Part shown: positions 1-8,200 of the stretch, piece by piece
Layout: every line of letters starts with the position of its first letter
How positions within the stretch are numbered: the first letter of the stretch is position 1
Assembly (NCBI GenBank): GCA_024643545.1
Contig: JAHEMR010000014.1
Coordinates: 1-55,852 of the forward strand
Reading direction: 5' to 3'
Length of the DNA: 55,852 nt
Source of the DNA: Crocinitomicaceae bacterium
Lineage (GTDB): Bacteria; Bacteroidota; Bacteroidia; Flavobacteriales_D; Crocinitomicaceae
Notes under the pieces: generated by a model
Seen by the model: only the letters and a program-made list of their open reading frames with translations
Told to the model about the DNA's origin: nothing
The model's database searches: none
Made by a program: the position numbers and the translations under genes

Positions 1-2383
1 CACGTCCGTAATCGTACGTTGGGTTCTCCATAAAGCCTTGCTCCAAAATTGTTTGTTCAGATGCCGCAGTTAATTCTAAAGAACGGTTTCCGTTTCCGTA
101 ACCATCCAAACGTGTAATGAGCGGTGAAGAACCGTAAGCAATCATCTGTGCTGTTCCATCCGCCTCAGGCATTGGATTGTGTGGAACGGCTTCCATTACT
201 TTGACCTCTCCAACTGCTGCTTTTCGGCTTGTCATGTATTTTTTCTTTTGACCGTCAAGGGCCAAAGGATCGGTTGGTATGTAGTCTTTATAATTGTTAT
301 AGGAGTAAGAAACCGCCATGAAATAATAACGTTTGAAGTTCACCAAGCGGGACTCACCTTGCGCAAACAAGTCGTTTTTCACACTGAAACTATGTCGTAT
401 TCCCTTGTCTTCACCATTTACACGGACTACAGGAATGGATGCATTCAGATCCTCATTGAACTCGAAGTTGATGATTTTTCCAACCCCATCTTTCACGTCA
501 CATTGAGCGGTTAACCTCGCTTTGTCCGGATTTGATAAATCAGAAAGTGCCACTTTTGCATCTTTCAATTGGAAAATTTGGTAACCTTGAAAATTGTATG
601 TTTTGTCCGCATTTGGTTCACTTGAAACGATAAATGGATCAAACTCCTCGTATTTTTCTTGGTAATTATTGGAATTGATTGGATTATCGAGGATTAAAAT
701 TACTTCGTTCTCCAATTCTTGAATGGTTAAGTTCGGGGCATGTGGGCCATCCAAAACTTTAAAGCAGTTTTCGAATAAGGATTGAGCTTTGTCATCCGCT
801 CGTTGAAGTGAGCTCACCGATGCGAAAGGATCACCTGCTGATGCTCGTGCCCAAACCACACCTACGGTAATATTATTGACTGCGCCTGGTTTTAAAACAA
901 ATGGACCAGCAGATTGCACAAAACGACGGTCGTTGGGTGTGTTATTCGCTGTTTGTTCGGTCCAAACGGGTTGTGGAACGCCATTTGTTCCCCATCCGAG
1001 CGGATCAGTATTGCCGGGAAACATAAATTCACATGGCGTATTTGGATCTGCTTGAGGATCGGAAATGTGCCCTGATCCACCGTAGACAAACTTAGAGCCA
1101 TCTTTCCAAAATCCACGTAAATAGTTATAATAATCCGAAGCATTTGTTGGATCGGTTTGATTTGGATTTGCACCATTTGTCGTATTCGAATAATACAAAA
1201 AGCGTCGCATTCCAAAACGTTCATTGTCTATAACACCATCGCCATAACCGATTCCATTCAGTGCTTCATTTTCACCAATTCCAAATGCATTATCGATTCC
1301 GTCATTATCTTGGTATGGACCCTCAAAAAAGTCAACGCCTACTGCGGGAGGAGAGTAACCGTATCCTTTGTACCCAGAGTTATCCCCATCATAGTTGTCT
1401 CCGTTGTAGTAATATCCAAGTCCGCGGTTGACATCACATCCAACGTAGTCATCATATGGATCCCCGAGCGCACCGTCTGTAAAAAAACCAAAGTAAGTGT
1501 TGTAAAGCGTTTGTGTCCCACGATTGATCAATTCGTAGTTGTAAAAAGTCATGTTGTTGATTTCATCGTTGGAAGCGAAGGCGAATGCCTGCGCACGAAT
1601 TTCCATACCAATTGGATCAGCACCTGTTTCCGTATGAATATTTCCTTTGTCATTCATGACCCACCAGAAATTTTGGTCTCCGTAGAGTGCAACACTTCGG
1701 TCAACGCTGCAAGATTTGGTTTTTTTAATGTCGTACCAAGGATAATCTCCGTCTTCCCAATGGTAGTGCCCATCGCCATTAAAGTCGTAAAAAGGCGCGA
1801 GGTAATAATCTTGTCCGAGGGAGACATCACCGTGTGCCGGCCAGTTTTTGATGCTTTTAGGAACTTTGTAACCCGGGAATAATTCGTCTTGCGTGTTTGT
1901 TCCGTTTTGTTGGTCTGCGATTCCTGCTTCGTACCAGGCATTAAATTCCCGCACTTCATCTTGTGTTGTCACAAAATGTTGATCGTATTTGCTGCAATTA
2001 TCAGAGGTTGTTTCAGCATACACTTTTGAAAGCGGTCCTGTCCAATAATCTTGACCATTTCGGTAACGTAAAGCTGCTAATTTCAATTGATTATTAACGT
2101 CAGTACCTCCCAACCAAAGCGCTGCAGTAAAAAGTGCATTGATGCCTGAATTTTTAGGAATTTCGTATTGCGAATAATTTTTATTGGGAATTTGCCATAG
2201 ATTTCCAGCAGTATGAATCATCGCCCGCACATTATTGAGCTCCATATAAGTGGTAGTGGTCGGTGGTGCGCAATTCGCTGATTTTACCTGCGGGATTTTC
2301 ACCGTGTAGGTGCTCGTGTACGATTGAGCAGATAATGAGAGGACATGAAAACATGTCAAAAAGAAAAAAAGAAACCTTGTCAT
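1..2383 (-). CDS. Large secreted protein, C-terminus beyond the left edge
   Basis: The reading frame is open from an ATG at 2383 to base 1, giving at least 794 residues with no stop, so the 3' end lies outside the window. The N-terminus MTRFLFFFLTCFHVLSLSAQ is a clear signal peptide ending at Ala-Gln. The mature part is rich in aromatic residues, Asn, Asp and Gly, with Asp-rich loops (for example FNGDGHYHWEDGDYPWYD) that could bind calcium. This style is typical of very long Bacteroidota secreted proteins that end in a T9SS sorting domain, but that domain cannot be seen here. I recognise no enzyme motif. It is divergent from the hemoglobin gene, with only 53 bases between the starts. Start and secretion are well supported; function is unknown. 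Confidence 0.8.
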   Translation of the reverse strand, partial: MTRFLFFFLTCFHVLSLSAQSYTSTYTVKIPQVKSANCAPPTTTTYMELNNVRAMIHTAGNLWQIPNKNYSQYEIPKNSGINALFTAALWLGGTDVNNQLKLAALRYRNGQDYWTGPLSKVYAETTSDNCSKYDQHFVTTQDEVREFNAWYEAGIADQQNGTNTQDELFPGYKVPKSIKNWPAHGDVSLGQDYYLAPFYDFNGDGHYHWEDGDYPWYDIKKTKSCSVDRSVALYGDQNFWWVMNDKGNIHTETGADPIGMEIRAQAFAFASNDEINNMTFYNYELINRGTQTLYNTYFGFFTDGALGDPYDDYVGCDVNRGLGYYYNGDNYDGDNSGYKGYGYSPPAVGVDFFEGPYQDNDGIDNAFGIGENEALNGIGYGDGVIDNERFGMRRFLYYSNTTNGANPNQTDPTNASDYYNYLRGFWKDGSKFVYGGSGHISDPQADPNTPCEFMFPGNTDPLGWGTNGVPQPVWTEQTANNTPNDRRFVQSAGPFVLKPGAVNNITVGVVWARASAGDPFASVSSLQRADDKAQSLFENCFKVLDGPHAPNLTIQELENEVILILDNPINSNNYQEKYEEFDPFIVSSEPNADKTYNFQGYQIFQLKDAKVALSDLSNPDKARLTAQCDVKDGVGKIINFEFNEDLNASIPVVRVNGEDKGIRHSFSVKNDLFAQGESRLVNFKRYYFMAVSYSYNNYKDYIPTDPLALDGQKKKYMTSRKAAVGEVKVMEAVPHNPMPEADGTAQMIAYGSSPLITRLDGYGNGNRSLELTAASEQTILEQGFMENPTYDYGR

Positions 2384-2424
2384 CTTTGAATTTGGCATGA
2401 AGATACAAAGAAAAAATAGTTCCG

Positions 2425-2432
2425 TAACTTTG
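2425..2432 (+). promoter_or_regulatory. Bacteroidota -7 element (TAACTTTG)
   Basis: TAACTTTG matches the Bacteroidota TAnnTTTG consensus and ends 4 bases before the ATG of the hemoglobin gene. No TTTG stands at the usual -33 spacing (nearest at 2391, about 30 bases away). If active, transcription would begin at or next to the start codon, giving a leaderless or nearly leaderless message. Confidence 0.45.
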
Positions 2433-2436
2433 TCCT

Positions 2437-2778
2437 ATGAGGGAAATCAAAAATGAAGCGGATGTTCATGAATTAGTTCAAACTTTTTACCAGAAGGTAG
2501 TGAAGGATGAGCTACTAGCTCCATTTTTCAAGAACTTGAATTTTGCAGAGCATCTTCCGAAAATGGAGTTTTTTTGGCGCTTTGTCTTGCTTGATGAACC
2601 CGGCTATACAACAAGTGTTACGGATAAGCACATGCACATGCGCTTGAAAGAAGAACATTTTAACCGGTGGATTTTCTTGTTTAATGAAACATTGGATGAA
2701 TTATTTGTTGGTGAAAAAGTGACTTTGGCAAAGCAACGTGCAGCAGTAATTGGCTGGACCATTCAAAGTAAAATGTAA
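2437..2778 (+). CDS. Group III truncated hemoglobin
   Basis: This 113-residue protein has the length and pattern of group III truncated globins, small heme proteins linked to oxygen, NO or peroxide chemistry in the cytoplasm. The segment KEEHFNRWIFLF (about residues 71-82) carries the likely proximal heme histidine, His74, followed by the conserved Trp. The distal region contains FFKNLNFAEHLPKMEFFWRF. No signal peptide or extra domain is present. It stands alone, divergent from the secreted gene on its left, with 84 bases before ftsX. The ATG at 2437 is the only sensible start and lies just behind a TAACTTTG element. The family call is firm; the physiological ligand cannot be read from the sequence. 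Confidence 0.9.
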   Translation: MREIKNEADVHELVQTFYQKVVKDELLAPFFKNLNFAEHLPKMEFFWRFVLLDEPGYTTSVTDKHMHMRLKEEHFNRWIFLFNETLDELFVGEKVTLAKQRAAVIGWTIQSKM

Positions 2779-2862
2779 GTTAGCATCGAAATACACAATG
2801 AACGTTTCAAAACTTGTTTTTCTTCGTTCATTTTCTTCGCAAATTGTCTCTATTTTCGTTTC

Positions 2863-3753
2863 ATGTCAAAAAAGGCCGAAGATTATAGTAAAAAAGGATT
2901 GCGCACCAGTTACATTTCAACCGTAATTGGAATCTCACTCGTGTTATTCATGATTGGATTAGTTTTGGGAGGGATTTTCGGATTGAAAAGTGTCCAAAAG
3001 CAAGCGAAAGAAAGTTTGCAAGGGGATATTTTCTTTAAATCTGAATTGAATGATGCCGACATCAAGCAAATTGAGGAGCAATTGAATACGTGGAAAGAAT
3101 TTTCCGACGTCTATTTCGTTTCACCCGAACGTGCGATTCAGGAGTTCAGTGGAGACAGTGAAGTGGAACAAGAAGTGCAAGCGATGTTTTTAGATGAAAA
3201 TCCCTTGCCACCAACCATTGGATTCAAACCAAAGGAGTCCTACGCGACAAGTAAAGGAATGGCTCAAATAAAGTCGAAATTAATGAAGCGTTTTCCAGAG
3301 GAAATCGACGAAGTTAATTACGACAAAGCTAGTGTTGCCAACGTTAATTTAGGATTTAAACAATTTGTTTTCTTGTTCTTATCCGTCGCCTTACTGCTAA
3401 TCATTATCGCGGTGGCTATGATCAATAATACGATTCGTTTGGCCTTGTATTCAAAACGATTTACGATTAAAACGATGCAATTAGTTGGTGCAACAAGCAC
3501 CTATATTCGTCGCCCATTTATCTTACAAGCGGTTTTTCAGGGATTCATTTCAGCACTAATTGGACTCGCATTTTTATTAACCGTATTTTACGGTTTGAAT
3601 AACGTGTTAGAAACGATTGAAATCAGTTATACAATAGAGAGTTTTATCCTGCTTGTCGGAATTTTATTGTTAATAGGAGTAATTATGACCGTAATTTCAA
3701 CGTGGTTTGCCTTAAACAAGTATCTTCGTATGAAATTAGATGATTTGTATTAA
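2863..3753 (+). CDS. ftsX: Cell division protein FtsX
   Basis: The 296-residue protein has the FtsX layout: a short cytoplasmic N-terminus, one membrane helix (about 18-41), an extracytoplasmic domain of roughly 120 residues, then three helices (about 166-190, 222-246 and 261-285). FtsX is the membrane partner of the FtsE ATPase and controls peptidoglycan hydrolases at the division site. The cytoplasmic loop after helix 2 (RFTIKTMQLVGATSTYIRRPF) matches the conserved FtsX loop. FtsE is not adjacent, as is common in Bacteroidota. It is first in a tight unit: the next gene starts 2 bases after its stop, followed by uppP and truB, so envelope genes are clustered. Confidence 0.93.
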   Translation: MSKKAEDYSKKGLRTSYISTVIGISLVLFMIGLVLGGIFGLKSVQKQAKESLQGDIFFKSELNDADIKQIEEQLNTWKEFSDVYFVSPERAIQEFSGDSEVEQEVQAMFLDENPLPPTIGFKPKESYATSKGMAQIKSKLMKRFPEEIDEVNYDKASVANVNLGFKQFVFLFLSVALLLIIIAVAMINNTIRLALYSKRFTIKTMQLVGATSTYIRRPFILQAVFQGFISALIGLAFLLTVFYGLNNVLETIEISYTIESFILLVGILLLIGVIMTVISTWFALNKYLRMKLDDLY

Positions 3754-3755
3754 GC

Positions 3756-4016
3756 ATGAAAGAGCCAATTAAACACTTCGGATTTGATGTACAGAACTAC
3801 AAATGGTTGTACATTGGATTAGCTATTAACATTCTGGGATATTTATTAATGATTGGCGGTGGGGCAGAGGACCCAAGTCAATTTAACGGGAATGAATTGT
3901 TTAGTTCAACAAGAATTACGCTTTCACCCGTATTGATTGTAGTTGGATACATCATTATTTTTTACGCAATCATGAAGCGTCCGAAAAAGGACAATTCTTC
4001 CGATAAAGCTGCGTAA
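3756..4016 (+). CDS. DUF3098 small membrane protein
   Basis: This 86-residue protein has two membrane helices (about 17-36 and 56-74) joined by a short loop with the ending STRITLSPVLIVVGY. That arrangement and its place directly after ftsX fit the DUF3098 family, found almost only in Bacteroidota next to ftsX. No function is established. It starts 2 bases after the ftsX stop, so the two are probably translationally coupled. An accessory role for FtsX is inferred from position only. Confidence 0.85.
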   Translation: MKEPIKHFGFDVQNYKWLYIGLAINILGYLLMIGGGAEDPSQFNGNELFSSTRITLSPVLIVVGYIIIFYAIMKRPKKDNSSDKAA

Positions 4017-4037
4017 CCATCCCTTAAAACTAATGCT

Positions 4038-4835
4038 ATGAATTTCTTGGACGCCATTATTTTGGCCATCATCGAAGGATTGACGGAGTTTCTTCCTATT
4101 TCTTCTACCGGACACATGATTATCGCATCGACCATCATGGGTAATGCTTCCGATGAATTCACAAAATTATTTACAGTCGCGATTCAGTTCGGGGCCATTT
4201 TATCAGTGGTTATCGTTTATTTCAAGCGATTTTTACAAAGTTTCAAATTCTACACCTTATTGTTTGTCGCATTTATTCCAACGGGAATTTTAGGACTACT
4301 TTTGAAGAAACACATTGATGGTTTATTGGAAAATGTGTTGGTCGTAGGGATTTCCCTTTTTGTTGGTGGAATTATCTTGTTGTTTATTGACCGCATTTTT
4401 GAGAAAAACGAAAGTCAGGAAGAAGTTCCGTTAACATTCAAATCAGCGTTTATTATTGGAACAATTCAAAGTATCGCCATGATTCCCGGGGTTTCACGTT
4501 CGGCAGCGACAATTATTGGTGGACTCTCACAAAAGTTAAGTCGAAAAGCAGCAGCAGAATTTTCGTTCTTTTTAGCTGTTCCAACCATGTTTGCAGCGAC
4601 GGTTAAAAGTATGTACGACGAGAAAGACTTGTTGCTTCAGTCAGAAGGAAAAGAATGGGGCTTATTGCTCGTAGGAAATCTCATAGCATTTGTGGTTGCA
4701 TTTATTGCGATTAAATCGTTCATCTCCTTCATCAGCCGAAAAGGATTTAAAACGTTTGGTTATTATCGGATTGTACTCGGTGCAATTTTGATCATTCTGA
4801 TTTTAGCTGGGATTCCACTTAAAATGGCTGGCTAA
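4038..4835 (+). CDS. uppP: Undecaprenyl-diphosphatase UppP (BacA)
   Basis: The integral membrane enzyme dephosphorylates undecaprenyl diphosphate, recycling the lipid carrier for cell-wall and polysaccharide synthesis. The 265 residues are almost entirely hydrophobic helices. Both family motifs are present: [14 protein letters not shown] at 13-26, with the catalytic Glu residues and His26, and PGVSRS at 150-155 with Arg154. Length is standard. It follows the DUF3098 gene by 21 bases, and its stop shares one base with the truB start (TAATG), so it is in one operon with ftsX and truB. Confidence 0.96.
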   Translation: MNFLDAIILAIIEGLTEFLPISSTGHMIIASTIMGNASDEFTKLFTVAIQFGAILSVVIVYFKRFLQSFKFYTLLFVAFIPTGILGLLLKKHIDGLLENVLVVGISLFVGGIILLFIDRIFEKNESQEEVPLTFKSAFIIGTIQSIAMIPGVSRSAATIIGGLSQKLSRKAAAEFSFFLAVPTMFAATVKSMYDEKDLLLQSEGKEWGLLLVGNLIAFVVAFIAIKSFISFISRKGFKTFGYYRIVLGAILIILILAGIPLKMAG

Positions 4836-5536
4836 TGTTAGAGGTAACAGATGGATTGACGATTTTAGTTGACAAACCCTTAACCTGGACCTCATTTGAT
4901 GCAGTCAATAAGTTGCGATGGAACTTAAAACGGCAATTAAAAGTCAAAAAAATCAAAGTCGGACACGCTGGAACATTGGATCCATTAGCGACCGGACTTT
5001 TGGTCATTTGCATTGGCAAGCACACGAAGTTGATTGAAGGATTAACCAATGATCATAAAACATATACGGGCACATTCCTTTTAGGGAAAACAACACCTTC
5101 TTATGATTTAGAAACGGAATTCGACCAAGAATTCCCAACCGATCACATTACGAATGCTTTAATCCAGGAGGTCGTGACTTCTTTTATAGGAACACAATTA
5201 CAAACTCCGCCTATTTTTTCGGCAAAGATGATCGATGGCAAACGCGCCTATGATTATGCACGAGCAGGACAAGAAGTAGAAATGAAACAAAATGAAATCA
5301 CGATTCATTCCTTCACGTTCGATTCGACCCGCTTTCCGGAGATTGATTTTCAGATTTCTTGTTCAAAAGGTACCTACATCCGAAGCATAGCCTCGGATTT
5401 CGGCAAAAAACTAAATTCTGGCGCAACGATGATTGCCTTGCGCAGAACAGTTTCAGGTGAATTTCACATAGAAGATGCAAAGAGTATTGATGAGTGGATT
5501 GAGATCATTCAATCCGATGAAGTTTTTATTCCTTGA
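4835..5536 (+). CDS. truB: tRNA pseudouridine(55) synthase TruB
   Basis: TruB makes pseudouridine 55 in the T-loop of most tRNAs. The 233-residue protein carries the motif GHAGTLDPLATGLL with the catalytic aspartate at residue 49, the opening LVDKPLTWTSFDAVNKLR, and the downstream KGTYIRSIASDFG motif. It is short because the C-terminal PUA-like extension of some homologs is missing or reduced, as in many Bacteroidota. The start overlaps the uppP stop by one base. Its 3' end overlaps the convergent small gene at 5526-5693 by 11 bases. Confidence 0.95.
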   Translation: MLEVTDGLTILVDKPLTWTSFDAVNKLRWNLKRQLKVKKIKVGHAGTLDPLATGLLVICIGKHTKLIEGLTNDHKTYTGTFLLGKTTPSYDLETEFDQEFPTDHITNALIQEVVTSFIGTQLQTPPIFSAKMIDGKRAYDYARAGQEVEMKQNEITIHSFTFDSTRFPEIDFQISCSKGTYIRSIASDFGKKLNSGATMIALRRTVSGEFHIEDAKSIDEWIEIIQSDEVFIP

Positions 5537-5693
5537 CGTGTTTTAATTTCTCCTGTACATCTTTAATTAGTCGCTTGTAATTGGAGATTTTTTCATCGTA
5601 TCCATTGCTTTCAGCTCGCACGAGTCGTTTTTGTAAATAGTGTAATCGACGCCCTAATTTGTATTTATCCCATTTGTACAATAGCTTTTTCAT
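5526..5693 (-). CDS. Small basic hypothetical protein, 55 residues
   Basis: From the ATG at 5693 this frame encodes 55 residues rich in Lys and Arg, predicted largely helical (KKLLYKWDKYKLGRRLHYLQ...). A longer in-frame start exists at 5729, but the MKK start looks more natural. It is convergent with truB and overlaps it by 11 bases. No family is recognised. Charge and helicity hint at nucleic-acid or ribosome binding, but that is a guess. It may not be a real gene. Confidence 0.5.
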   Translation of the reverse strand: MKKLLYKWDKYKLGRRLHYLQKRLVRAESNGYDEKISNYKRLIKDVQEKLKHVKE

Positions 5694-5786
5694 AAAAAAT
5701 TGAATTGAGTTAGAACTGAAAAAAGACACGCTCTGTCTACTTTAAAAGTAATGATTATTTCAGTAAAAGTCAATAGTTCAAATTTG

Positions 5787-6827
5787 TTACAAGAATTTTA
5801 CGGATGGACTCAATGGCGTGATGGAAAATTTCGACGCATCCATTTCAACGGTTTGTCCCACAGGAAGAGTGAATTTATCCAGGATATGTCCGCAGAGAAA
5901 GCCACTGAATACCGGAAAATTTACGTTTTTAAAGTGATAATCGAATACTTCTTGCAAGGAAAACGACCATTCAGGTTCTTCGGGAATACATTTTCGAAAT
6001 TGTCCCAAAACGACACCTGAAAGCTCGTCAAAAACACCATTCAGTTTCCATTGTGTCAGCATGCGGTCCACGCGGTAGGGTTCTTCTCTGACTTCCTCTA
6101 GAAAAAGTATTTTTCCTTTCCAGTTTGGTAGGTATTCCGTTCCAAGTAGTCCGGTTAAAACACTGAGATTTCCGCCATAAAGTTCTCCGGTAGCAATTCC
6201 GGGACGAATACAGACCGGTGGAGTTGGATACAGTTTTGGGTCTGTTGTTACGATGGTATTGGTTGTTCCCTTTACGATCATGTTTTCAATCGATTGGAGG
6301 CTGAAATTTCCCCAAGAGGCATTTCCATTTGGACCATGAAATGTCACAAGTCCGGTTTTGTGCGTGATCGCAACTAAAAATGCAGTAATGTCACTGAAGC
6401 CTAAGATAATTTTTGGATTTTTTTGAATCGCATTGAAGTCCAACAAGGGTAGAATGCGCGCGCATCCCCATCCGCCACGGGTAAAGAAAATGGCTTTCAC
6501 TTCAGTATCGTGTATCAAATCCATAAAGGCTTTTGCACGTGCTTCATCCGTGTCAGAAAGATAACCAAAACGCGTTTGAAGGTTCCCTGAAGTTTTGACA
6601 CGGTAACCGAGGTTCTGCAATAATAAAACAAAGTCCGCTACTTCTTTTGGATCATGACTTGCTCCGGCAGGCGCACAAATTCCAACCAAATCACCTTTTG
6701 TTAATGCGTTAGGCAAATGAAGGTCTGGTTGAATTTCCGGTTTATCTGGCGCGGATTGAATGACAAAAGGAGCCAGCATACTAGCGCCAAGCAAAGGCAA
6801 AACGGATCTTCTGGAGAGTTTTTTCAT
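5787..6827 (-). CDS. LD-carboxypeptidase (peptidase S66), Tat-type signal
   Basis: S66 peptidases cleave the L-Lys/D-Ala (or DAP/D-Ala) bond of murein tetrapeptides during peptidoglycan recycling; the related MccF branch inactivates microcin C. The motifs are in order: an N-terminal GDLVGICAPAG, the nucleophile elbow GFSDIT with Ser145, GELYGGNLSVL at 214-224, LFLEEV with the likely catalytic Glu244, and CGHILDKFTLPVG with His314. The N-terminus MKKLSRRSVLPLLGASMLAP has twin arginines before a hydrophobic stretch, suggesting Tat export; usual LdcA enzymes are cytoplasmic. At 346 residues it is normal for the family plus a signal. It is transcribed alone. Confidence 0.9.
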   Translation of the reverse strand: MKKLSRRSVLPLLGASMLAPFVIQSAPDKPEIQPDLHLPNALTKGDLVGICAPAGASHDPKEVADFVLLLQNLGYRVKTSGNLQTRFGYLSDTDEARAKAFMDLIHDTEVKAIFFTRGGWGCARILPLLDFNAIQKNPKIILGFSDITAFLVAITHKTGLVTFHGPNGNASWGNFSLQSIENMIVKGTTNTIVTTDPKLYPTPPVCIRPGIATGELYGGNLSVLTGLLGTEYLPNWKGKILFLEEVREEPYRVDRMLTQWKLNGVFDELSGVVLGQFRKCIPEEPEWSFSLQEVFDYHFKNVNFPVFSGFLCGHILDKFTLPVGQTVEMDASKFSITPLSPSVKFL

Positions 6828-6872
6828 TGCATTAAAGGTAAGGAAAGTTGCAAGAATTACATGTAGGATAAG

Positions 6873-6902
6873 TTTGTTTTCAGGTCAAATAAAGTAATTT
6901 TG
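6873..6902 (+). promoter_or_regulatory. Promoter TTTG-N18-TAATTTTG
   Basis: TTTG at 6873-6876 and TAATTTTG at 6895-6902 match the Bacteroidota -33/-7 promoter with an 18-base spacer. It lies 13 bases upstream of the ATG at 6916 and would drive the coiled-coil secreted protein. Confidence 0.6.
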
Positions 6903-6915
6903 AAAAAAATCAATT

Positions 6916-7857
6916 ATGAGAATATTTCTACTGCTTATTTGCTTCAGTACATCCTACGTCTTTTCCCAATCAAAAAAGGAGCAAATTGAAATTTTGCAAC
7001 AACGTTTTGATAGTTTACAGGTCGTTCAAAACAAATTAATTGTTGACGGCACCAAAACACAAAAAGAGTTAGACGCGTATAAAATAATGTCGGTTAAGCG
7101 ATTAGATAGTTTAAATACCTTGCGAGTTACTGAGTTAAAACGCAATGAATCGTTAACGGCGCAATTGAATGAATCGAATGCACGCGTTCAGAAAAACGAC
7201 CAAGAAATCCGCGAATTGAAGCGTTCGCTTGAAGAAAGCGAAACATCCATCAATACACTGACACGCCGTGTTGCCTTGCTTACGGACTCAGTTACCATGT
7301 ATAAAAAAGCACTAGACAAGGCCGTTACAGTTCGTGACTTATCCGATGGAAAGTTTAGTCAAAGCGAGTTGAATTTCATCATCGAATACTTTAAAAAAGA
7401 AGTGGTGAAATTTTCTGATGAAGGTCTCGGTGCAGTTGTGAAATACGATGATGAAAATATCACTGTTCATGTGGAAGGCGAATTAGGGTATGTTCCAGCT
7501 TTCGAGTTAAAGAAAAACATTCCAACTTGGGTCGCGGGTGATTTAGACCAGGACGGAACGAATGAAATTATTTTTGATGTGTTTTTTACGGCAGGAGGAA
7601 CTGCTGTTTGGTTTGAATTGTATTGTCTTAAGATTAATAAAAACGGATCCTATTCGATTATTAATCTTGAGGCTCCATGTCCATGCAAGAACTATTTGGA
7701 ATGCCGTGAGCCAAGTGCACATGTTGTTGGTTTTGCAAACAATCTCATAACCATCGATGCCAATTGTTTTCGTGCTGATGATGCCATGTGTTGTCCAAGT
7801 TCAACTATGAAGGCAAAATATAAATTCCTACATAACAAACTCATCTTGGTCAATTGA
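6916..7857 (+). CDS. Secreted coiled-coil protein of unknown function
   Basis: The 313-residue protein starts with a signal peptide (MRIFLLLICFSTSYVFSQ). Residues about 20-140 form a long heptad-rich coiled coil with repeated LxxLNxLRxxEL and SLEESETSINTL patterns. The C-terminal half is globular, with an FG-GAP-like or VCBS-like calcium segment (AGDLDQDGTNEIIFDVFF, about 206-223) and a Cys-rich section (PCPCKNYLEC, MCCPSS) that could form disulfides. There is no T9SS sorting tail, so it may stay in the periplasm. It has its own promoter. No family name can be given. Confidence 0.75.
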   Translation: MRIFLLLICFSTSYVFSQSKKEQIEILQQRFDSLQVVQNKLIVDGTKTQKELDAYKIMSVKRLDSLNTLRVTELKRNESLTAQLNESNARVQKNDQEIRELKRSLEESETSINTLTRRVALLTDSVTMYKKALDKAVTVRDLSDGKFSQSELNFIIEYFKKEVVKFSDEGLGAVVKYDDENITVHVEGELGYVPAFELKKNIPTWVAGDLDQDGTNEIIFDVFFTAGGTAVWFELYCLKINKNGSYSIINLEAPCPCKNYLECREPSAHVVGFANNLITIDANCFRADDAMCCPSSTMKAKYKFLHNKLILVN

Positions 7858-7975
7858 TCGGCAATTTAATTCCTGCGGAACCCGAAAAGCAGAAGAGTAG
7901 GGTAACTAGTGTCGTTCGGATATTTTAGAAAATTTAGTAAAGGGAGTGTAAAGTCGGATAAAAATCCGGATAAAC

Positions 7976-8028
7976 AAAAAAAAGCAGAGTTCATGTTCCG
8001 CTTGCGCTCTAACAATCACTCTGCTTTT
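7976..8028 (-). terminator. Rho-independent terminator after tRNA-Leu
   Basis: On the minus strand the repeat AAAGCAGAGT ... ACTCTGCTTT (8027-8018 with 7990-7981) forms a 10-bp stem, with further inner pairing, followed by a run of T. It begins 4 bases after the tRNA 3' end and ends the tRNA transcript. Confidence 0.8.
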
Positions 8029-8031
8029 ATG

Positions 8032-8113
8032 TACCCCGGGCCGGAATCGAACCGGCACTCCCGAAAGAACAGGATTTTGAATCCAGCGCGTCTACCAGTT
8101 CCGCCACCGGGGC
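8032..8113 (-). tRNA. tRNA-Leu (anticodon CAA)
   Basis: The 82-base minus-strand sequence folds as a type II tRNA with a long variable arm. The anticodon loop TTCAAAA gives CAA, reading UUG leucine codons. The D-loop has GGTAGAC and the T-arm GCCGGTTCGATTCCGGC. The acceptor arms pair with a G1-U72 wobble; the discriminator is A73, as expected for leucine. The anticodon stem has a U28-U42 mismatch. CCA is not encoded. A matching promoter stands upstream and a terminator downstream, so it is an independent unit. Confidence 0.95.
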
Positions 8114-8123
8114 ATTCAGGGTG

Positions 8124-8156
8124 CAAAGATAACAATAAATTAATTTAGATTCCAAA
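8124..8156 (-). promoter_or_regulatory. tRNA-Leu promoter TTTG-N21-TATCTTTG
   Basis: On the minus strand TTTG (8156-8153) and TATCTTTG (8131-8124) sit 21 bases apart, 10 bases before the tRNA. The element continues as TATCTTTGCACCC, the same 13 bases seen in the rRNA promoter at 55681. Confidence 0.75.
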
Positions 8157-8200
8157 ACTTGAACCCACATTGTTGGACTAACTTCAGTAAATGGTTCCGT

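Noticed and set aside
179..2450. Several open frames of 60-240 codons on both strands
   Set aside because: They lie inside the long minus-strand secreted gene, whose signal peptide and composition show it is the real one.
7950..7970. Terminator hairpin CGGAT-aaaa-ATCCG after the coiled-coil gene
   Set aside because: The 5-bp stem is short and no T run follows on the plus strand.
7909..8148. Plus-strand frame of 79 codons across the tRNA-Leu gene
   Set aside because: It covers the tRNA and its terminator on the opposite strand; its sequence is just the tRNA read in reverse.
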